The notes: generated by a model from the sequence alone, not told the origin. A stretch of DNA of 64,000 nucleotides from Petrimonas sp. IBARAKI (GCA_002356435.2 AP018040.2:62001-126000), one strand, 5' to 3'. Positions 31,167 to 42,725 are shown, numbered from the stretch's first letter. Translations and numbers: made by a program.

Positions 31167-34100
31167 ATGAAAAAACAACCTCTTCTTTATATTTACGTTG
31201 CATTTATTTGCACGATAATTTTCTTCTCGTTTGTTTCCTGCAAACAGAAAACAACGCAGATCGACCCCGAATTTGCCCGATATATAGCGGCATTCACTTA
31301 CGGCAATATTTCGCCCGATTCGTACATCGAAATCGAGCTTGCACAGGAACTACCTTCCGTGGAATTAAATACCGAGGTGCAAGAGAAGTTTTTCTCGTTC
31401 TCGCCTTTCATCAAAGGGAAAACATATTGGATCAATTCGAGAACCATACGATTCGTTCCCGAATACGGACAATTAAAACCCGGAAAAGAATATACGGCGA
31501 AATTTTATTTGGATAAAGCGTTGAAAGTGGAGCCGAAGTTTAAGACTTTCAATTTCTATTTCAGGGTAAACGAGCAAAACTTCTCGTTCGATCTGTTACC
31601 CTATTCTCCTATGAGTATCAATGATTTGAAATGGAACTCCGTAACGGGAGCATTACGATTGGCCAATAACGAATCACCCGAGAAAATCGTTGGTATCTTT
31701 GAACTGAAAGGGGCTAATCGTGAAGCAAAAGTTAATGTGAAAACGGTTTCAGACGGAATGTATCAGATTTCGATAGATAGTTTGCTTCGGACAAATAATG
31801 CGGAAAGCTATGAACTTACGGTGAACGGAAACGCTGTCGGAGCCAAAAAAAGGGAGAACTTTAGCATTCAGCTCCCTTCATTGCCCGAAACCGAATTTCA
31901 GGTGATTGATGTGCGGATGATAAGTGAAACCGCTTCTCACATTCGTATCGCTTTCAGTAGCCCTTTGTCACATGACCAGGATATTCAGGGATTGGTCGTT
32001 CCTTCAGGAATCACTAATTTCACGTATCAAATCGATAAAAACGTACTGAAAATATTTCCCGAAGCTTACCCGCGGGAAGAAATTACATTGCAAATTCATC
32101 AAGGGTTACGGAGTTTCGAAAATCGGGCACTCGCAAGAGATTATACCTATCAACTTCGTGCCGAAAGCGAAAAACCACAGGTGAAAATGGGAAAAAGCGG
32201 AAATATCCTGCCCAATTCCTCACAATTAGTCCTTCCGTTTAGTGCTGTGAATTTGTGGGCCGTGGATGTGAAAGTGATAAAAATTTATCAGAATAATATT
32301 CTTTACTTCTTGCAATCGAATTCAATGAACAGCAATTCGAATGGCGAAGTACGTCGTTTCGGACGGTTAATCAAAAAGAAACAAATTCGTTTAGATACTG
32401 ATAAAACACTGGATTTAACCCGCTGGAACAATTTTTCTATCGACTTGGCACCGATGATTAATGAAGACCCGGGAGCTATCTATATAGTGCAACTCTCTAT
32501 GAAATCCGATTATTCGCTTTTCAATTGTGGAGGTATAACGCCACAGATTCCCCAAAGCTCATCGATGCGTAATTTTGAAGACGAAAACATCAGCGAAGAA
32601 GATGAAGCGGTTTGGGACGAAACGAACCCGTATTATTACGAACCCATCGACTGGGCAGAATACAATTGGGAAGAGCGTGACGACCCGTGCAAATCCACCT
32701 ATTATATGAACCGCGACCGCATTATCGAAACCACGGTTATGGCATCCAACATGGGGATTATTGCCAAAGGCGGAGACGAGAATAAAATCCTGATCGCTGT
32801 TACCGATATTCTTTCCACATCACCTATTTCCGGTGCTGATGTAACGGTTTATAACTATCAGATGCAGGCAATAGGAAAAGGGAAAACCGATGGACAGGGT
32901 TTTGCCGAAATTGATTATAAAAACGGGAAACCGTTTGTGGTTACTGCCACCAACGGAAAAGATATAGGCTATCTGGAAGTGAAGGAAGAACTTTCGCTTT
33001 CGCTGAGTAATTTTGATGTAAGCGGAATAGAGATCCAGAAAGGTTTAAAAGGTTCTGTATATGGCGAACGAGGTGTTTGGCGTCCCGGCGACACTATCTA
33101 CTTGTCGTTTATCCTAGAGGACAGGGCAAAGAAACTGCCCGAAGGACATCCCGTTGCGCTCGAAGTGTACACACCCACGCGTCAGTTTTATCACCGCCAA
33201 GTGAAAACCAACGGTGAAAACGGATTTTACACGTTTCAAATCGTTACCGACCCGTCAGCACCCACCGGTGTTTGGCAGTCTTATGTGAAAGTGGGCGGCA
33301 CTTCGTTCTACAAACCATTGCGGATAGAAACCGTTAAGCCGAACCGGTTGAAAGTACGTTTGGAAACCGATTCCATTATCGATGCAAGTAAAGGTGTTTT
33401 TTCGGGAACGCTCACGTCGCAGTGGCTGCACGGTGCGCCGGCATCTAACTTGAAATCGGAAGTGGAAATCACACTTTCGCGTACGGAAAATCCGTTTTCG
33501 GGATACAATAAATATGTTTTCAACAATCCGCTTTTCAAGTTTGAAACCAACAGCTACAAGTTGTTTGAAGGAACGCTTAATGCATCGGGTGTGGCGGGTG
33601 TGAATTCGAGGATTCCGGTTGCTGAAAGTGCACCGGGCATGTTGCGGGGCAATATTGTGTCACGCGTTTTCGAAACCGGCGGCGACATGAGTTTTTACGC
33701 GCAAACCGCTTATTACTCGCCTTATGGCGTGTACGCCGGAGTGAAAACACCGGAGACAGAAGCATCGGGCTTTCTGGAGACAGACAAACCCATCGTTTTT
33801 GATGTTGTTACCTTGGATCCTTATGGGAAAAAGGTTTCGCGCGACAATGTAGAATATAAAATCTACAAGCTTAACTGGTCGTGGTGGTGGAACAGCTCCG
33901 AAGAAGATTTGGGCTCGTACGTGAACAACACGGCGGTCTCGCCCGTTGCCAACGGAGTTATTTCGACATCGAGCGGAAGCGGAAAAGTTAAATTTCAGGT
34001 TGATTATCCCGATTGGGGTCGTTACCTGATCTTGGTGAAAGATGCCGGGAGCGGACACACGGCGGGAACAATCTTTTATGTGGACTGGGCATCGACATAT

Positions 34101-36734
34101 GGACGTTCCAATAAGACCGATCCGAACGGCTTGACCATGTTGTCATTCTCTACCGATAAAGAAACCTACGCTGTGGGCGAAACGGCTACGGTTATCATTC
34201 CGAAAAGCTCATCGGGACGTGCTTTGATAAGTATCGAAAACGGTTCGAGCATCATTTGGAAAGAATGGATAAAAACGTCGGAAACCGAAGACACCGAATA
34301 TCGATTCAAAATTACCGAAGAGATGAACCCCAATTTCTATCTTTTCATCACGTTACTTCAACCGCACGCGCAAACCGAAAACGATTTACCTATCCGCTTG
34401 TATGGTGTGAGAAATATAAACGTTGAAGATAAAAATAGCAAGTTACAACCCATCATACAAATGCCCAATGAGTTAAGTCCGGAAAAGGAATTTTCGGTTT
34501 CGATTTCGGAGAAAACCAAAAAGTCGATGACTTACACGCTTGCCATTGTGGACGAAGGTTTACTGGATCTTACGTCTTTTAAGACTCCCAACGCGTGGAA
34601 TGAGTTTTATGCCCGCGAGGCGCTTGGCGTGCGTACTTGGGACTTGTTCGACCGTGTATTGGGAGCGAATACGGGAATGATTGGCCCGTTGCTGAGCATC
34701 GGAGGCGACGAGGCGCTGAAAGCATCGAGCGATAAGGTAAACCGTTTCAAGCCCGTAGTTAAATTTTTGGGACCATTTACGATTAAAAATGGAGAGACCA
34801 AAACACACAAGATAAAACTTCCGCCATACGTGGGCTCTGTCCGCGTGATGGTAGTTGCCGGAGGAAACGGGGCATACGGAAGCGCCGAGAAAACAGTTGC
34901 GGTGAAAAATGCGCTGATGACACTCAGTACGCTCCCGCGCGTACTGGGCCCGGGTGAAGAGGTTTGGCTTCCGGTAAATGTGTTTGTGATGGACAGAAAA
35001 GTGAAAAACGTGCAAGTTTCCGTCCAGACAGACGGATTACTGAAACTACTGGATGGAGCGTCCAAGTCGGTTTCGTTTAACACCACAGGCGATACGATCG
35101 TTTACTTTACGCTGAAAGCCGGGAACAGCACAGGAGCGGAGCAGGTAAGGATCAAGGCGTCGGGTGGGGGAGAATCGGTATCGGAGACCATCGATATCGG
35201 CATCCGGAATCCAAATCCTCCTGTTGTCATCAGCCAATCGGTGCTTATCGACCCGAACGGGAATGCGCAACTTGCGCTCAATCCCGGAAACGTGAACCCT
35301 ACCGATTGGGCAAAACTGGAGCTGTCGCGCATTCCGAGTGTCAATCTAAACAAAAATCTGTCTTATTTGGCAGAATATCCGCACGGATGCACCGAACAGG
35401 TTACATCACAAGGGTTTCCCTTGTTGTATCTGGGTAATTTTGTTTCGTTATCGGATGGGGAAAAAGAGCTGACGAACAAAAAAATAGCGTCGGTAATTCA
35501 GGTTTTGTCCTCCAGGCAGTTGCCGGACGGAGGATTCGTCTATTGGCCCGGACAAGGCTTTGCCTCGGAATGGGCTTCTACGTACGCCGGACATTTCCTG
35601 GTGGAAGCCAAAAACAAGGGTTTCGATGTATCGCAGAGCGTGATCGGCCGGTGGGTAGGCTTTCAGCAGAAGCTAGCCCGAAACTGGACACGTATCGATT
35701 CTCATCGGGGTTATTACGGGATTTCGATGACTGAGTTGCAGCAGGCTTATCGGTTGTACGCCTTGGCATTGAGTGGAAATACGGAGTTGGGCGCTATGAA
35801 CCGGATGCGCGAAATCGCTGACTTGAACTTGCAGGCGAAATGGCGGCTTGCGGCGGCTTATGCGTTGGCTGGAAAGCCTGATGTTGCTAACTCTCTTGTT
35901 TTCAATGCTTCGGATGCAGTGGAAGATTATCGTTTCAATAACGATACGTACGGTTCTCCGGCACGTGATAAGGCGATGATCATGCAGACGTATCTGCTGC
36001 TGGGGAATATCGAGAAAGCGTTGCAATTGGCTCCGGATGTGTCACGGGCGCTTTCATCCGATTATATCTCCACGCAAACCGTCGCGTTCGGATTGATGGC
36101 AATGGCGCAGTTAGCAGAAAAAATGGGTTCGGGAAATATTGATGTGGATTGGACATTGAACGGAAAGAAAATGGCTGCCGTGAATACGCCGCATGCTTTT
36201 CATCAGGTGGATTTGAAAACGGCGCCCAATCAATCGGTACAGATTTCCAACAAAGGCAAGGGCAAAGTGTATGCCCGACTTACCGCCTTCACGCAACCGT
36301 TGGTGGACACACTTCGTGCCGCGGAGGGTTCGTTGCGGTTATCGGTTAATTACCTTGATGCCGCAGGTAAACCGCTGGACGTGAAATCGCTGAAACAGGG
36401 AACGGAATTTACGGCCGTGGTTACTGTCCGGAATTCGGTGGAGCAGTCGTTTACAGATCTCGCGTTGCTGCAGGTATTTCCGTCGGGTTGGGAGATTTTT
36501 AACGAACGCCTGACGGGAACCCAATCGGCTGCCGAAGCCTATAACTACCGCGATATCCGGGACGACCGGGTATTGACCTATTTCAACCTGGGAGCCGGTC
36601 AATCGGCCACGTTCCGTGCAAGGCTCCAGGCGGCGTACCGGGGTAACTATTACCTGCCTGCCGTATCGTGCCAGGCGATGTATGAACCGCGTGAACAGGC
36701 CCGAACGAGCGGGATATGGGTAGAGGTAAGATGA
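31167..36734 (+). CDS. Bacterial alpha-2-macroglobulin lipoprotein
   Basis: About 1855 residues from the ATG at 31167; this start gives a hydrophobic signal and lipobox FVSC (Cys25), while the upstream in-frame start would bury it. A series of macroglobulin-like beta domains precedes the thioester motif GCTEQ (Cys1408 to Gln1411) and the alpha/alpha thioester domain, ending with a receptor-like domain. Like E. coli YfhM it should trap invading proteases in the periplasm through the thioester. It overlaps the PBP1C gene by four bases (ATGA); the A2M-PBP1C pairing is widely conserved and suggests protection while the wall is repaired. Confidence 0.95.
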   Translation: MKKQPLLYIYVAFICTIIFFSFVSCKQKTTQIDPEFARYIAAFTYGNISPDSYIEIELAQELPSVELNTEVQEKFFSFSPFIKGKTYWINSRTIRFVPEYGQLKPGKEYTAKFYLDKALKVEPKFKTFNFYFRVNEQNFSFDLLPYSPMSINDLKWNSVTGALRLANNESPEKIVGIFELKGANREAKVNVKTVSDGMYQISIDSLLRTNNAESYELTVNGNAVGAKKRENFSIQLPSLPETEFQVIDVRMISETASHIRIAFSSPLSHDQDIQGLVVPSGITNFTYQIDKNVLKIFPEAYPREEITLQIHQGLRSFENRALARDYTYQLRAESEKPQVKMGKSGNILPNSSQLVLPFSAVNLWAVDVKVIKIYQNNILYFLQSNSMNSNSNGEVRRFGRLIKKKQIRLDTDKTLDLTRWNNFSIDLAPMINEDPGAIYIVQLSMKSDYSLFNCGGITPQIPQSSSMRNFEDENISEEDEAVWDETNPYYYEPIDWAEYNWEERDDPCKSTYYMNRDRIIETTVMASNMGIIAKGGDENKILIAVTDILSTSPISGADVTVYNYQMQAIGKGKTDGQGFAEIDYKNGKPFVVTATNGKDIGYLEVKEELSLSLSNFDVSGIEIQKGLKGSVYGERGVWRPGDTIYLSFILEDRAKKLPEGHPVALEVYTPTRQFYHRQVKTNGENGFYTFQIVTDPSAPTGVWQSYVKVGGTSFYKPLRIETVKPNRLKVRLETDSIIDASKGVFSGTLTSQWLHGAPASNLKSEVEITLSRTENPFSGYNKYVFNNPLFKFETNSYKLFEGTLNASGVAGVNSRIPVAESAPGMLRGNIVSRVFETGGDMSFYAQTAYYSPYGVYAGVKTPETEASGFLETDKPIVFDVVTLDPYGKKVSRDNVEYKIYKLNWSWWWNSSEEDLGSYVNNTAVSPVANGVISTSSGSGKVKFQVDYPDWGRYLILVKDAGSGHTAGTIFYVDWASTYGRSNKTDPNGLTMLSFSTDKETYAVGETATVIIPKSSSGRALISIENGSSIIWKEWIKTSETEDTEYRFKITEEMNPNFYLFITLLQPHAQTENDLPIRLYGVRNINVEDKNSKLQPIIQMPNELSPEKEFSVSISEKTKKSMTYTLAIVDEGLLDLTSFKTPNAWNEFYAREALGVRTWDLFDRVLGANTGMIGPLLSIGGDEALKASSDKVNRFKPVVKFLGPFTIKNGETKTHKIKLPPYVGSVRVMVVAGGNGAYGSAEKTVAVKNALMTLSTLPRVLGPGEEVWLPVNVFVMDRKVKNVQVSVQTDGLLKLLDGASKSVSFNTTGDTIVYFTLKAGNSTGAEQVRIKASGGGESVSETIDIGIRNPNPPVVISQSVLIDPNGNAQLALNPGNVNPTDWAKLELSRIPSVNLNKNLSYLAEYPHGCTEQVTSQGFPLLYLGNFVSLSDGEKELTNKKIASVIQVLSSRQLPDGGFVYWPGQGFASEWASTYAGHFLVEAKNKGFDVSQSVIGRWVGFQQKLARNWTRIDSHRGYYGISMTELQQAYRLYALALSGNTELGAMNRMREIADLNLQAKWRLAAAYALAGKPDVANSLVFNASDAVEDYRFNNDTYGSPARDKAMIMQTYLLLGNIEKALQLAPDVSRALSSDYISTQTVAFGLMAMAQLAEKMGSGNIDVDWTLNGKKMAAVNTPHAFHQVDLKTAPNQSVQISNKGKGKVYARLTAFTQPLVDTLRAAEGSLRLSVNYLDAAGKPLDVKSLKQGTEFTAVVTVRNSVEQSFTDLALLQVFPSGWEIFNERLTGTQSAAEAYNYRDIRDDRVLTYFNLGAGQSATFRARLQAAYRGNYYLPAVSCQAMYEPREQARTSGIWVEVR

Positions 36735-39058
36735 TTGACAAATTTCTATCTTTGAAACGGTGGAAAAAAGCGACCTTGATTATCAGTTTTATACTGATGA
36801 TGGGGTATGCTTTTTCCCTTCCCGATCCCTTGTTCGATGCATCATACAGTACGTTGGTCATTGACCGGAACGGTGAATTGTTGGGTGCACGCATTGCGTC
36901 GGACGGGCAGTGGCGGTTTCCGCCAACCGATAGTATTCCCGAAAAATACAAAACCTGTCTGATGGCGTTTGAAGACCGCTATTTTCGGTATCATCCGGGA
37001 GTGAATCCGTTGTCGTTGGGGCGTGCGATGGTGCAAAATATCAAAGCGGGCAGGGTAGTGAGCGGCGGAAGTACCCTCACGATGCAAACCGTACGATTAA
37101 TGCGGAAAAACAAACGCACCTACTTCGAGAAATTTATTGAAATTATTCTCGCCACGCGATTGGAACTGTCGTACTCCAAAAAACGAATTATCGCGCTATA
37201 CGCTTCCCACGCACCGATGGGGGGAAATGTGGTGGGAATTGATGCCGCCGCGTGGCGGTATTTCGGTCACGGCGCGCGGTCGTTGTCGTGGGCCGAATCT
37301 GCCACTCTAGCTGTTCTGCCTAATTCACCGTCGTTAATGCATTTCGGCAGGAACAGGGATGCGTTACTCACGAAACGAAATCGTTTGCTGCAAAAATTGC
37401 TTGACAACGGCACGATTTCCGAAACCGATTATCGATTAGCCACCGCCGAGCCGCTACCCGAAAACCCACATTCGTTGCCACAAATCGCCCCTCATTTGGT
37501 CACACGGCTTTATTTGTCTCAACCCGGAACGCATGTGCAATCCACTATCGACAAAAGCTTGCAACTCCAAGCCGATAATGTGCTGGAGCGATGGAACACC
37601 GAGTTTTCGCAGAACCATATCCTGAACCTCGCGGCGCTGATTGTCGATTTGGAAAAAAACGAAGTCATTTCGTATATCGGTAACGTAAACTTCGGCAAAC
37701 AACAATCAGGAAATCAAGTGGATATTATTCAATCGTCGCGAAGTACGGGCAGTATCCTCAAACCTTTTCTTTACTGTGCCATGTTACAGGAGGGCGCACT
37801 GTTACCCGGTGAGTTGTTGCCCGATATACCGATAAATGTTGGCGGTTTTTCGCCCAAAAACTTCAGTTTGCAATACGACGGAGCAGTTCATGCAAATGAG
37901 GCGCTGGCACGCTCGTTGAACGTTCCGTCTGTAGTCTCGCTGCGCCGGTATGGAGTGCCGAAATTTTACGATTTTCTGAAAAAAGCCGGATTGACAACGC
38001 TTAACCGCCCGGCCGACTATTACGGACTTTCGCTTATTCTGGGCGGTGCTGAAGGGACACTTTGGGAAGTGGCAAACGCGTATGCGGATATGGCGAACGC
38101 CGTAAGGACGGTTGCTCCCCGTAAGGAGGAATTTTCACTGGTGCATGAAGGTCAGGATTATAGGGGAGGACGGGTAAACGCCTTTACGGATGCTGGAGCG
38201 GCGTGGTTGACATTGGAAGCGCTGACCAACGTCAACCGCCCCGAAGAGATCGACTGGCAGTTTATCCCTTCGATGCGGAGGGTAGCGTGGAAAACAGGAA
38301 CGAGTTTCGGCTTCCGCGATGCCTGGGCAGTGGGTGTTACACCGAAATATCTTGTGGCGGTATGGACAGGGAATGCGAGTGGCGAAGGCCGTCCCGGACT
38401 GACTGGTGCGCGTACATCGGCGCGGGTGATGTTTGATTTGTTCAACTTGTTGCCGCCCACTTCCTGGTTCGAGACACCTTATAATCATCTGACCGAGGTT
38501 GTTGTCTGCCGGGAGAGCGGATGCCTCGTGGGATTGCATTGTCCGCCTTCATCGGCAGATACTGTTTTTGCTCCGGCAAAAGCGGTGCAGGGAAGCGTCT
38601 GCAATTATCACCAACGGGTGCATGTTTCGGAAGATGAGCGTTACCGGGTTTATGAACATTGTGCTGTAGGCAGGGGAATTCGCCCGGTTTCGTGGTTTGT
38701 GTTGCCTCCGTCGTGGGAGTGGTATTACAAACAACAACACCCTACATACCGGTCGCTTCCGCCTTTTTCGCCTGAATGTAGCGATGGCGCATCGGGAGAG
38801 GTGATGCAGTTTATCTACCCTTATCCCAACTCAGTCATCAAAATAACCAGGCAACTGGATGGTTCGCGTGGAAAAGCGGTTTTCGAACTTGCTCACCGAA
38901 ACCCTTCGGCACGGGTGTTCTGGCACTTGGACAATGAATACCTCGGTGAAACAGCGGATGTTCATCAGATGGAGCTTTCACCCGAATCGGGTGCACATGG
39001 GTTGACGGTGGTGGATGAAATGGGAAATTCGTTGACAATCAGGTTTAAGGTGGAATGA
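36731..39058 (+). CDS. pbpC: Penicillin-binding protein 1C
   Basis: 775 residues from the ATG at 36731, chosen because it overlaps the A2M stop as ATGA and has AGAGG just upstream; an ATG five codons earlier is also in frame. Signal-anchor helix, then glycosyltransferase 51 domain (AFEDRYFRYHPG, GGSTLTMQ), transpeptidase domain with Ser341 in SILK and Lys521 in KTGTS, and the C-terminal BiPBP domain typical of PBP1C. It polymerises and cross-links peptidoglycan in the periplasm. The two proteins are translationally coupled. Confidence 0.95.
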   Translation: MIDKFLSLKRWKKATLIISFILMMGYAFSLPDPLFDASYSTLVIDRNGELLGARIASDGQWRFPPTDSIPEKYKTCLMAFEDRYFRYHPGVNPLSLGRAMVQNIKAGRVVSGGSTLTMQTVRLMRKNKRTYFEKFIEIILATRLELSYSKKRIIALYASHAPMGGNVVGIDAAAWRYFGHGARSLSWAESATLAVLPNSPSLMHFGRNRDALLTKRNRLLQKLLDNGTISETDYRLATAEPLPENPHSLPQIAPHLVTRLYLSQPGTHVQSTIDKSLQLQADNVLERWNTEFSQNHILNLAALIVDLEKNEVISYIGNVNFGKQQSGNQVDIIQSSRSTGSILKPFLYCAMLQEGALLPGELLPDIPINVGGFSPKNFSLQYDGAVHANEALARSLNVPSVVSLRRYGVPKFYDFLKKAGLTTLNRPADYYGLSLILGGAEGTLWEVANAYADMANAVRTVAPRKEEFSLVHEGQDYRGGRVNAFTDAGAAWLTLEALTNVNRPEEIDWQFIPSMRRVAWKTGTSFGFRDAWAVGVTPKYLVAVWTGNASGEGRPGLTGARTSARVMFDLFNLLPPTSWFETPYNHLTEVVVCRESGCLVGLHCPPSSADTVFAPAKAVQGSVCNYHQRVHVSEDERYRVYEHCAVGRGIRPVSWFVLPPSWEWYYKQQHPTYRSLPPFSPECSDGASGEVMQFIYPYPNSVIKITRQLDGSRGKAVFELAHRNPSARVFWHLDNEYLGETADVHQMELSPESGAHGLTVVDEMGNSLTIRFKVE

Positions 39059-39063
39059 GTCCG

Positions 39064-39921
39064 TTAAAAATACCTTTGCAAAATAGAGTTAACAGAAGAA
39101 TAATATCCGCTTCCGAAGAGGTTTAAATGCACCAGCAGGTAGTATAACTGATAGAGTTCGATCTGTTGGCCGTCACTCCTTGATTTGGGAATGATCTCGT
39201 GATAGGCGTCGTAGAATGATGAGGTGAAACCGCCGAAAAGCTTGCTCATGGCTATATCTACCAGTGAGTGTCCGTAATAGACGGCAGGATCGATAAGGTA
39301 AGGGGTTCCGTCGGTGGAGATGAGGTAATTTCCAGCCCACAAGTCTCCGTGCAAGAGTGACGGCTTTACAACTCCAAAAATTTCACGAAAAACCGGAAGT
39401 GCGTTTTCGAGCGAGGGAATCTCCTTTTTATGGAGTAACTGGTGGTCGTAAGCCAGCTTTAATTGCGGGGAAATACGCTCGTGCCAGTAAAATTCTGCCC
39501 AGTCGGGATGAAGGCGGTTGCTTTGCGGCAAGCTTCCGATAAAGTTATCCGACAAAAAACCAAAGTCTTTTTGAGTACACCGATGCAATTGGGCGAGTTG
39601 CGTGCCAAACTGCCTGAAATCGTTTGCGTCAGGACGTTTGGCTTCCACGAAATCCATCAGCAGAAATGATTTTCCTTCAAGCGACCCCACTACATACACG
39701 TGCGGTATGGCAATAGTCTTTGTTTTTTCAATCGTCTGCAACCCTTTTTGTTCCGCATGGAACATTGCCAACGCAAACGGGTTGGTGTTTACTTTGAGAA
39801 AATACTTTTTGGTTTCGGTTTGCAGTTGATATGCTGAAGAAATATCGCCTCCGGGAATGGAGCGGTATGAGGCAATGCCTTCTCCGATTTCCTGGGAAAT
39901 ATGAGATAGGATTGTTTGCAT
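39064..39921 (-). CDS. Fructosamine kinase family protein
   Basis: 285 residues. Kinase-like fold with the catalytic loop HGDLWAGN, the metal-binding LIDPAVYYGHSLVD, and an ATP-binding lysine in KYFLKVN. The family phosphorylates ketoamine adducts on glycated proteins or free ribulosamine and erythrulosamine, causing them to fall off: a deglycation repair. It lies 6 nt after valS, on the same strand, and converges with pbpC across 5 nt. Confidence 0.9.
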   Translation of the reverse strand: MQTILSHISQEIGEGIASYRSIPGGDISSAYQLQTETKKYFLKVNTNPFALAMFHAEQKGLQTIEKTKTIAIPHVYVVGSLEGKSFLLMDFVEAKRPDANDFRQFGTQLAQLHRCTQKDFGFLSDNFIGSLPQSNRLHPDWAEFYWHERISPQLKLAYDHQLLHKKEIPSLENALPVFREIFGVVKPSLLHGDLWAGNYLISTDGTPYLIDPAVYYGHSLVDIAMSKLFGGFTSSFYDAYHEIIPKSRSDGQQIELYQLYYLLVHLNLFGSGYYSSVNSILQRYF

Positions 39922-39927
39922 TATTGA

Positions 39928-42546
39928 TTATTGCTCCAACGCCTTAATACTTTCTTCGAGCAACGCAATTTTACTTTCCGCATCGGCCTGTTTTTTGCGT
40001 TCGTTTTCCACGATTTCGGGTTTGGCATTTTGTACAAACCGTTCGTTACCCAGCTTTTTCATCACCGATTGCAAGAAGCCTGCGTAGTACTCCCGTTCGG
40101 CTTTCATCTTTTTTAATTCGGCTTCCACGTCCATCTTATCGCTCATCGGGACGATGAACTCGGTGGTACCCACCAAAAAACCGATGGTGACGGCAGGCTT
40201 CTCCGATAGGTTCTCGATCGATGAGAGGTTTGCCATTTTGGCAACAGCCGTATCGAACCGGCTATCGTGATTCCCGATCACCTGCAGTGTCAATTCATCT
40301 TTATTGGGAATATTCTTCTGCAAACGGATAGTACGGATGCCGGCAATAATTTGTTTGGTAATTTCGAAATCGGCGATCAGTTTTTCATCCACCCGATTAG
40401 CCTTTGGCTGTTGAGCGATCGTGATGCTTTCACCCGGTTTCCTTTCGTTCAGGGCCTGCCACAATTCTTCGGTGATGAAGGGCATAAACGGGTGTAACAG
40501 GCGCAGTAGGCTGTCGAAGAACGCTAGTGTCGCCTGATAGGTTGCCCGGTCTATGGGTTGTCGGTAAGCCGGTTTTACCAATTCGAGGTACCACGATGAA
40601 AACTCGTCCCAGAATAGTTTATAGACCATCATCAATGCCTCCGAAAGCCTGTACTTACTGAATAAATCATCCAGCTCGACAATGGTTTTCGACAATACGT
40701 TCCCGAACCAGTTGATGGCAATTTTTGCCGTTTCTGGCTGTTCATTTGTGTCGTTTACTTCCCAGCCTTTTACCAGCCGGAAAGCGTTCCAGATTTTGTT
40801 GTTGAAGTTTCTGCCCTGTTCACAGAGTGATTCATCGAACAGCAAATCGTTTCCCGCTGATGAGGCCAGCAACATACCCATTCGGACGCCGTCGGCGCCG
40901 TGTCTTGCCATCAATTCAATGGGATCGGGTGAATTTCCAAGCTGTTTCGACATCTTTCGGCCTTGAATGTCGCGAACGATTCCCGTGAAGTATACGTTGC
41001 TGAAACAGGGAGACTGGCGGTATTCATATCCCGCCATAATCATTCGGGCCACCCAGAAGAAAATGATGTCGGGCCCGGTAACCAAATCGTTTGTAGGATA
41101 ATAGTAACTGATATCCGGATTGTCGGGCTGGTTAATTCCGTCGAAAACCGAGATGGGCCATAGCCACGATGAAAACCAGGTGTCGAGGCAATCTTCGTCC
41201 TGACGCAAGTCGTCTATGGTGAGTGGGTAATCCACCGTTTGAAGCGCCTTTTGGTAAGCCTCCTCTTTTGTCACGGCTACCACCACTCCGCCTTTGGGAA
41301 GATAATATGCTGGAATCTGATGTCCCCACCACAATTGTCTGCTGATGCACCAATCCTTGATATTTTCCATCCAGTGGCGATAGGTATTTTTGTATTTCAC
41401 CGGATGAAATTTAATGGTATCGTTTTCAACCGCATCAAGGGCAGGTTTAGCAATGTCTTCCATTTTTAGGAACCACTGCATGGAGAGTTTGGGTTCAATG
41501 GCGACGTTGGTTCGTTCAGAAAAACCGACTTTATTGGTATAGGGTTCGGTTTTCTCAATCAGGCCCGCATTTTCCAGGTCTTTTTCGATGAGTTTCCGAA
41601 CTTCGAACCGGTCTTTTCCAGCATACATCGCTCCGTTTTCGTTGAGCGTACCGTTATCGTTAAAAATGTCGATGGACGGCAGGTTGTATTTTTCTCCCAG
41701 CACATAATCGTTGACATCGTGGGCCGGCGTAACTTTCAGACATCCCGTTCCAAACTCCATATCCACGTATTCATCTTCGATAACGGGGATAACGCGGCCG
41801 ATGAGCGGGACAATAACTTTTTTCCCTTTCAAATGTGCCGTTTTAGGATTATCCGGATGGATACACATCGCCGTGTCGCCCATAATGGTCTCCGGACGGG
41901 TCGTGGCTACAACCGCATAGGCCTCTTCTCCTTCGATTTTATAACGCAAGTAATAAAGTTTCCCGTTCACCTCCTTGTGCACCACCTCTTCATCCGAGAG
42001 TGCGGTAAGTGCCTGCGGATCCCAGTTTACCATACGGACACCGCGATAAACGAGCCCTTTGTTGTACAGATCCACGAAAACGTTGATTACACTTTCGGAA
42101 CGTTTTTCGTCCATGGTAAAGCAGGTTCTGTCCCAGTCGCACGATGCACCCAGCTTTTTCAACTGTTCCAGAATCATTCCGCCATGCTTGTGTGTCCACT
42201 CCCAGGCATGGGACAGGAATTCTTCGCGCGTAAGGTCGGATTTTTTTATTCCTTCCGCAGCAAGCTTGGCAACCACTTTCGCTTCGGTAGCAATGGAGGC
42301 ATGATCGGTTCCGGGAACCCAACAGGCATTTTTTCCCTCCATCCGTGCACGTCGTATCAGGATATCCTGAATGGTGTTGTTGAGCATATGCCCCATGTGC
42401 AGGATACCGGTGACGTTCGGGGGCGGAATGACAATTGTATAAGGTTCACGTTCATCGGGCTTGGAACGAAACAGTTTGTGTTCCATCCAGTATGAATACC
42501 ATTTGTCTTCTACCTCCGCAGGGTTGTACTTACTTGAGATTTCCAT
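39928..42546 (-). CDS. valS: Valyl-tRNA synthetase
   Basis: 872 residues. Class I motifs: [13 protein letters not shown] (HIGH) and [14 protein letters not shown] (KMSKS). The editing domain, anticodon-binding domain and C-terminal coiled coil (residues ~805-872) complete a normal ValS. It charges tRNA-Val and hydrolyses Thr-tRNA-Val. A TATTTTTG -7 box (42574-42567, minus strand) lies about 20 bp before the ATG and directly follows the terminator of the upstream transpeptidase gene. Confidence 0.97.
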   Translation of the reverse strand: MEISSKYNPAEVEDKWYSYWMEHKLFRSKPDEREPYTIVIPPPNVTGILHMGHMLNNTIQDILIRRARMEGKNACWVPGTDHASIATEAKVVAKLAAEGIKKSDLTREEFLSHAWEWTHKHGGMILEQLKKLGASCDWDRTCFTMDEKRSESVINVFVDLYNKGLVYRGVRMVNWDPQALTALSDEEVVHKEVNGKLYYLRYKIEGEEAYAVVATTRPETIMGDTAMCIHPDNPKTAHLKGKKVIVPLIGRVIPVIEDEYVDMEFGTGCLKVTPAHDVNDYVLGEKYNLPSIDIFNDNGTLNENGAMYAGKDRFEVRKLIEKDLENAGLIEKTEPYTNKVGFSERTNVAIEPKLSMQWFLKMEDIAKPALDAVENDTIKFHPVKYKNTYRHWMENIKDWCISRQLWWGHQIPAYYLPKGGVVVAVTKEEAYQKALQTVDYPLTIDDLRQDEDCLDTWFSSWLWPISVFDGINQPDNPDISYYYPTNDLVTGPDIIFFWVARMIMAGYEYRQSPCFSNVYFTGIVRDIQGRKMSKQLGNSPDPIELMARHGADGVRMGMLLASSAGNDLLFDESLCEQGRNFNNKIWNAFRLVKGWEVNDTNEQPETAKIAINWFGNVLSKTIVELDDLFSKYRLSEALMMVYKLFWDEFSSWYLELVKPAYRQPIDRATYQATLAFFDSLLRLLHPFMPFITEELWQALNERKPGESITIAQQPKANRVDEKLIADFEITKQIIAGIRTIRLQKNIPNKDELTLQVIGNHDSRFDTAVAKMANLSSIENLSEKPAVTIGFLVGTTEFIVPMSDKMDVEAELKKMKAEREYYAGFLQSVMKKLGNERFVQNAKPEIVENERKKQADAESKIALLEESIKALEQ

Positions 42547-42566
42547 TACGCTTCTGAATTAAAGTG

Positions 42567-42574
42567 CAAAAATA
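42567..42574 (-). promoter_or_regulatory. -7 box of valS promoter
   Basis: TATTTTTG on the minus strand matches TAnnTTTG, 20 nt upstream of the valS ATG. I see no convincing -33 TTG at the right spacing, and the expected -33 region falls inside the neighbouring terminator hairpin. Confidence 0.5.
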
Positions 42575-42603
42575 CAAAAAAAGGATTTCGTAATGAAATC
42601 CTT
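42574..42603 (-). terminator. Terminator of L,D-transpeptidase gene
   Basis: A 9-bp stem AAGGATTTC/GAAATCCTT (42581-42589 with 42595-42603) with a 5-nt loop, followed on the minus strand by seven T. It ends the YkuD_2 transpeptidase transcript that stops at 42726. The T-run abuts the valS -7 box. Confidence 0.7.
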
Positions 42604-42725
42604 TTCGTGTTGTTTTGCGATTGTTGTGACCCGACAGGGAAGTTGCCACTTCTGGACCTGATCAGTGAGAATGTCTGGTTTGCATCAAGAGGAATCTACT
42701 TTAAGATTTCCTTTTAGGTCCTTTA

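Noticed and set aside
41719-42495. Plus-strand open frame of 258 codons antisense to valS
   Set aside because: The valS HIGH-motif region is coded on the minus strand here; the plus-strand frame has unlikely composition for a protein.
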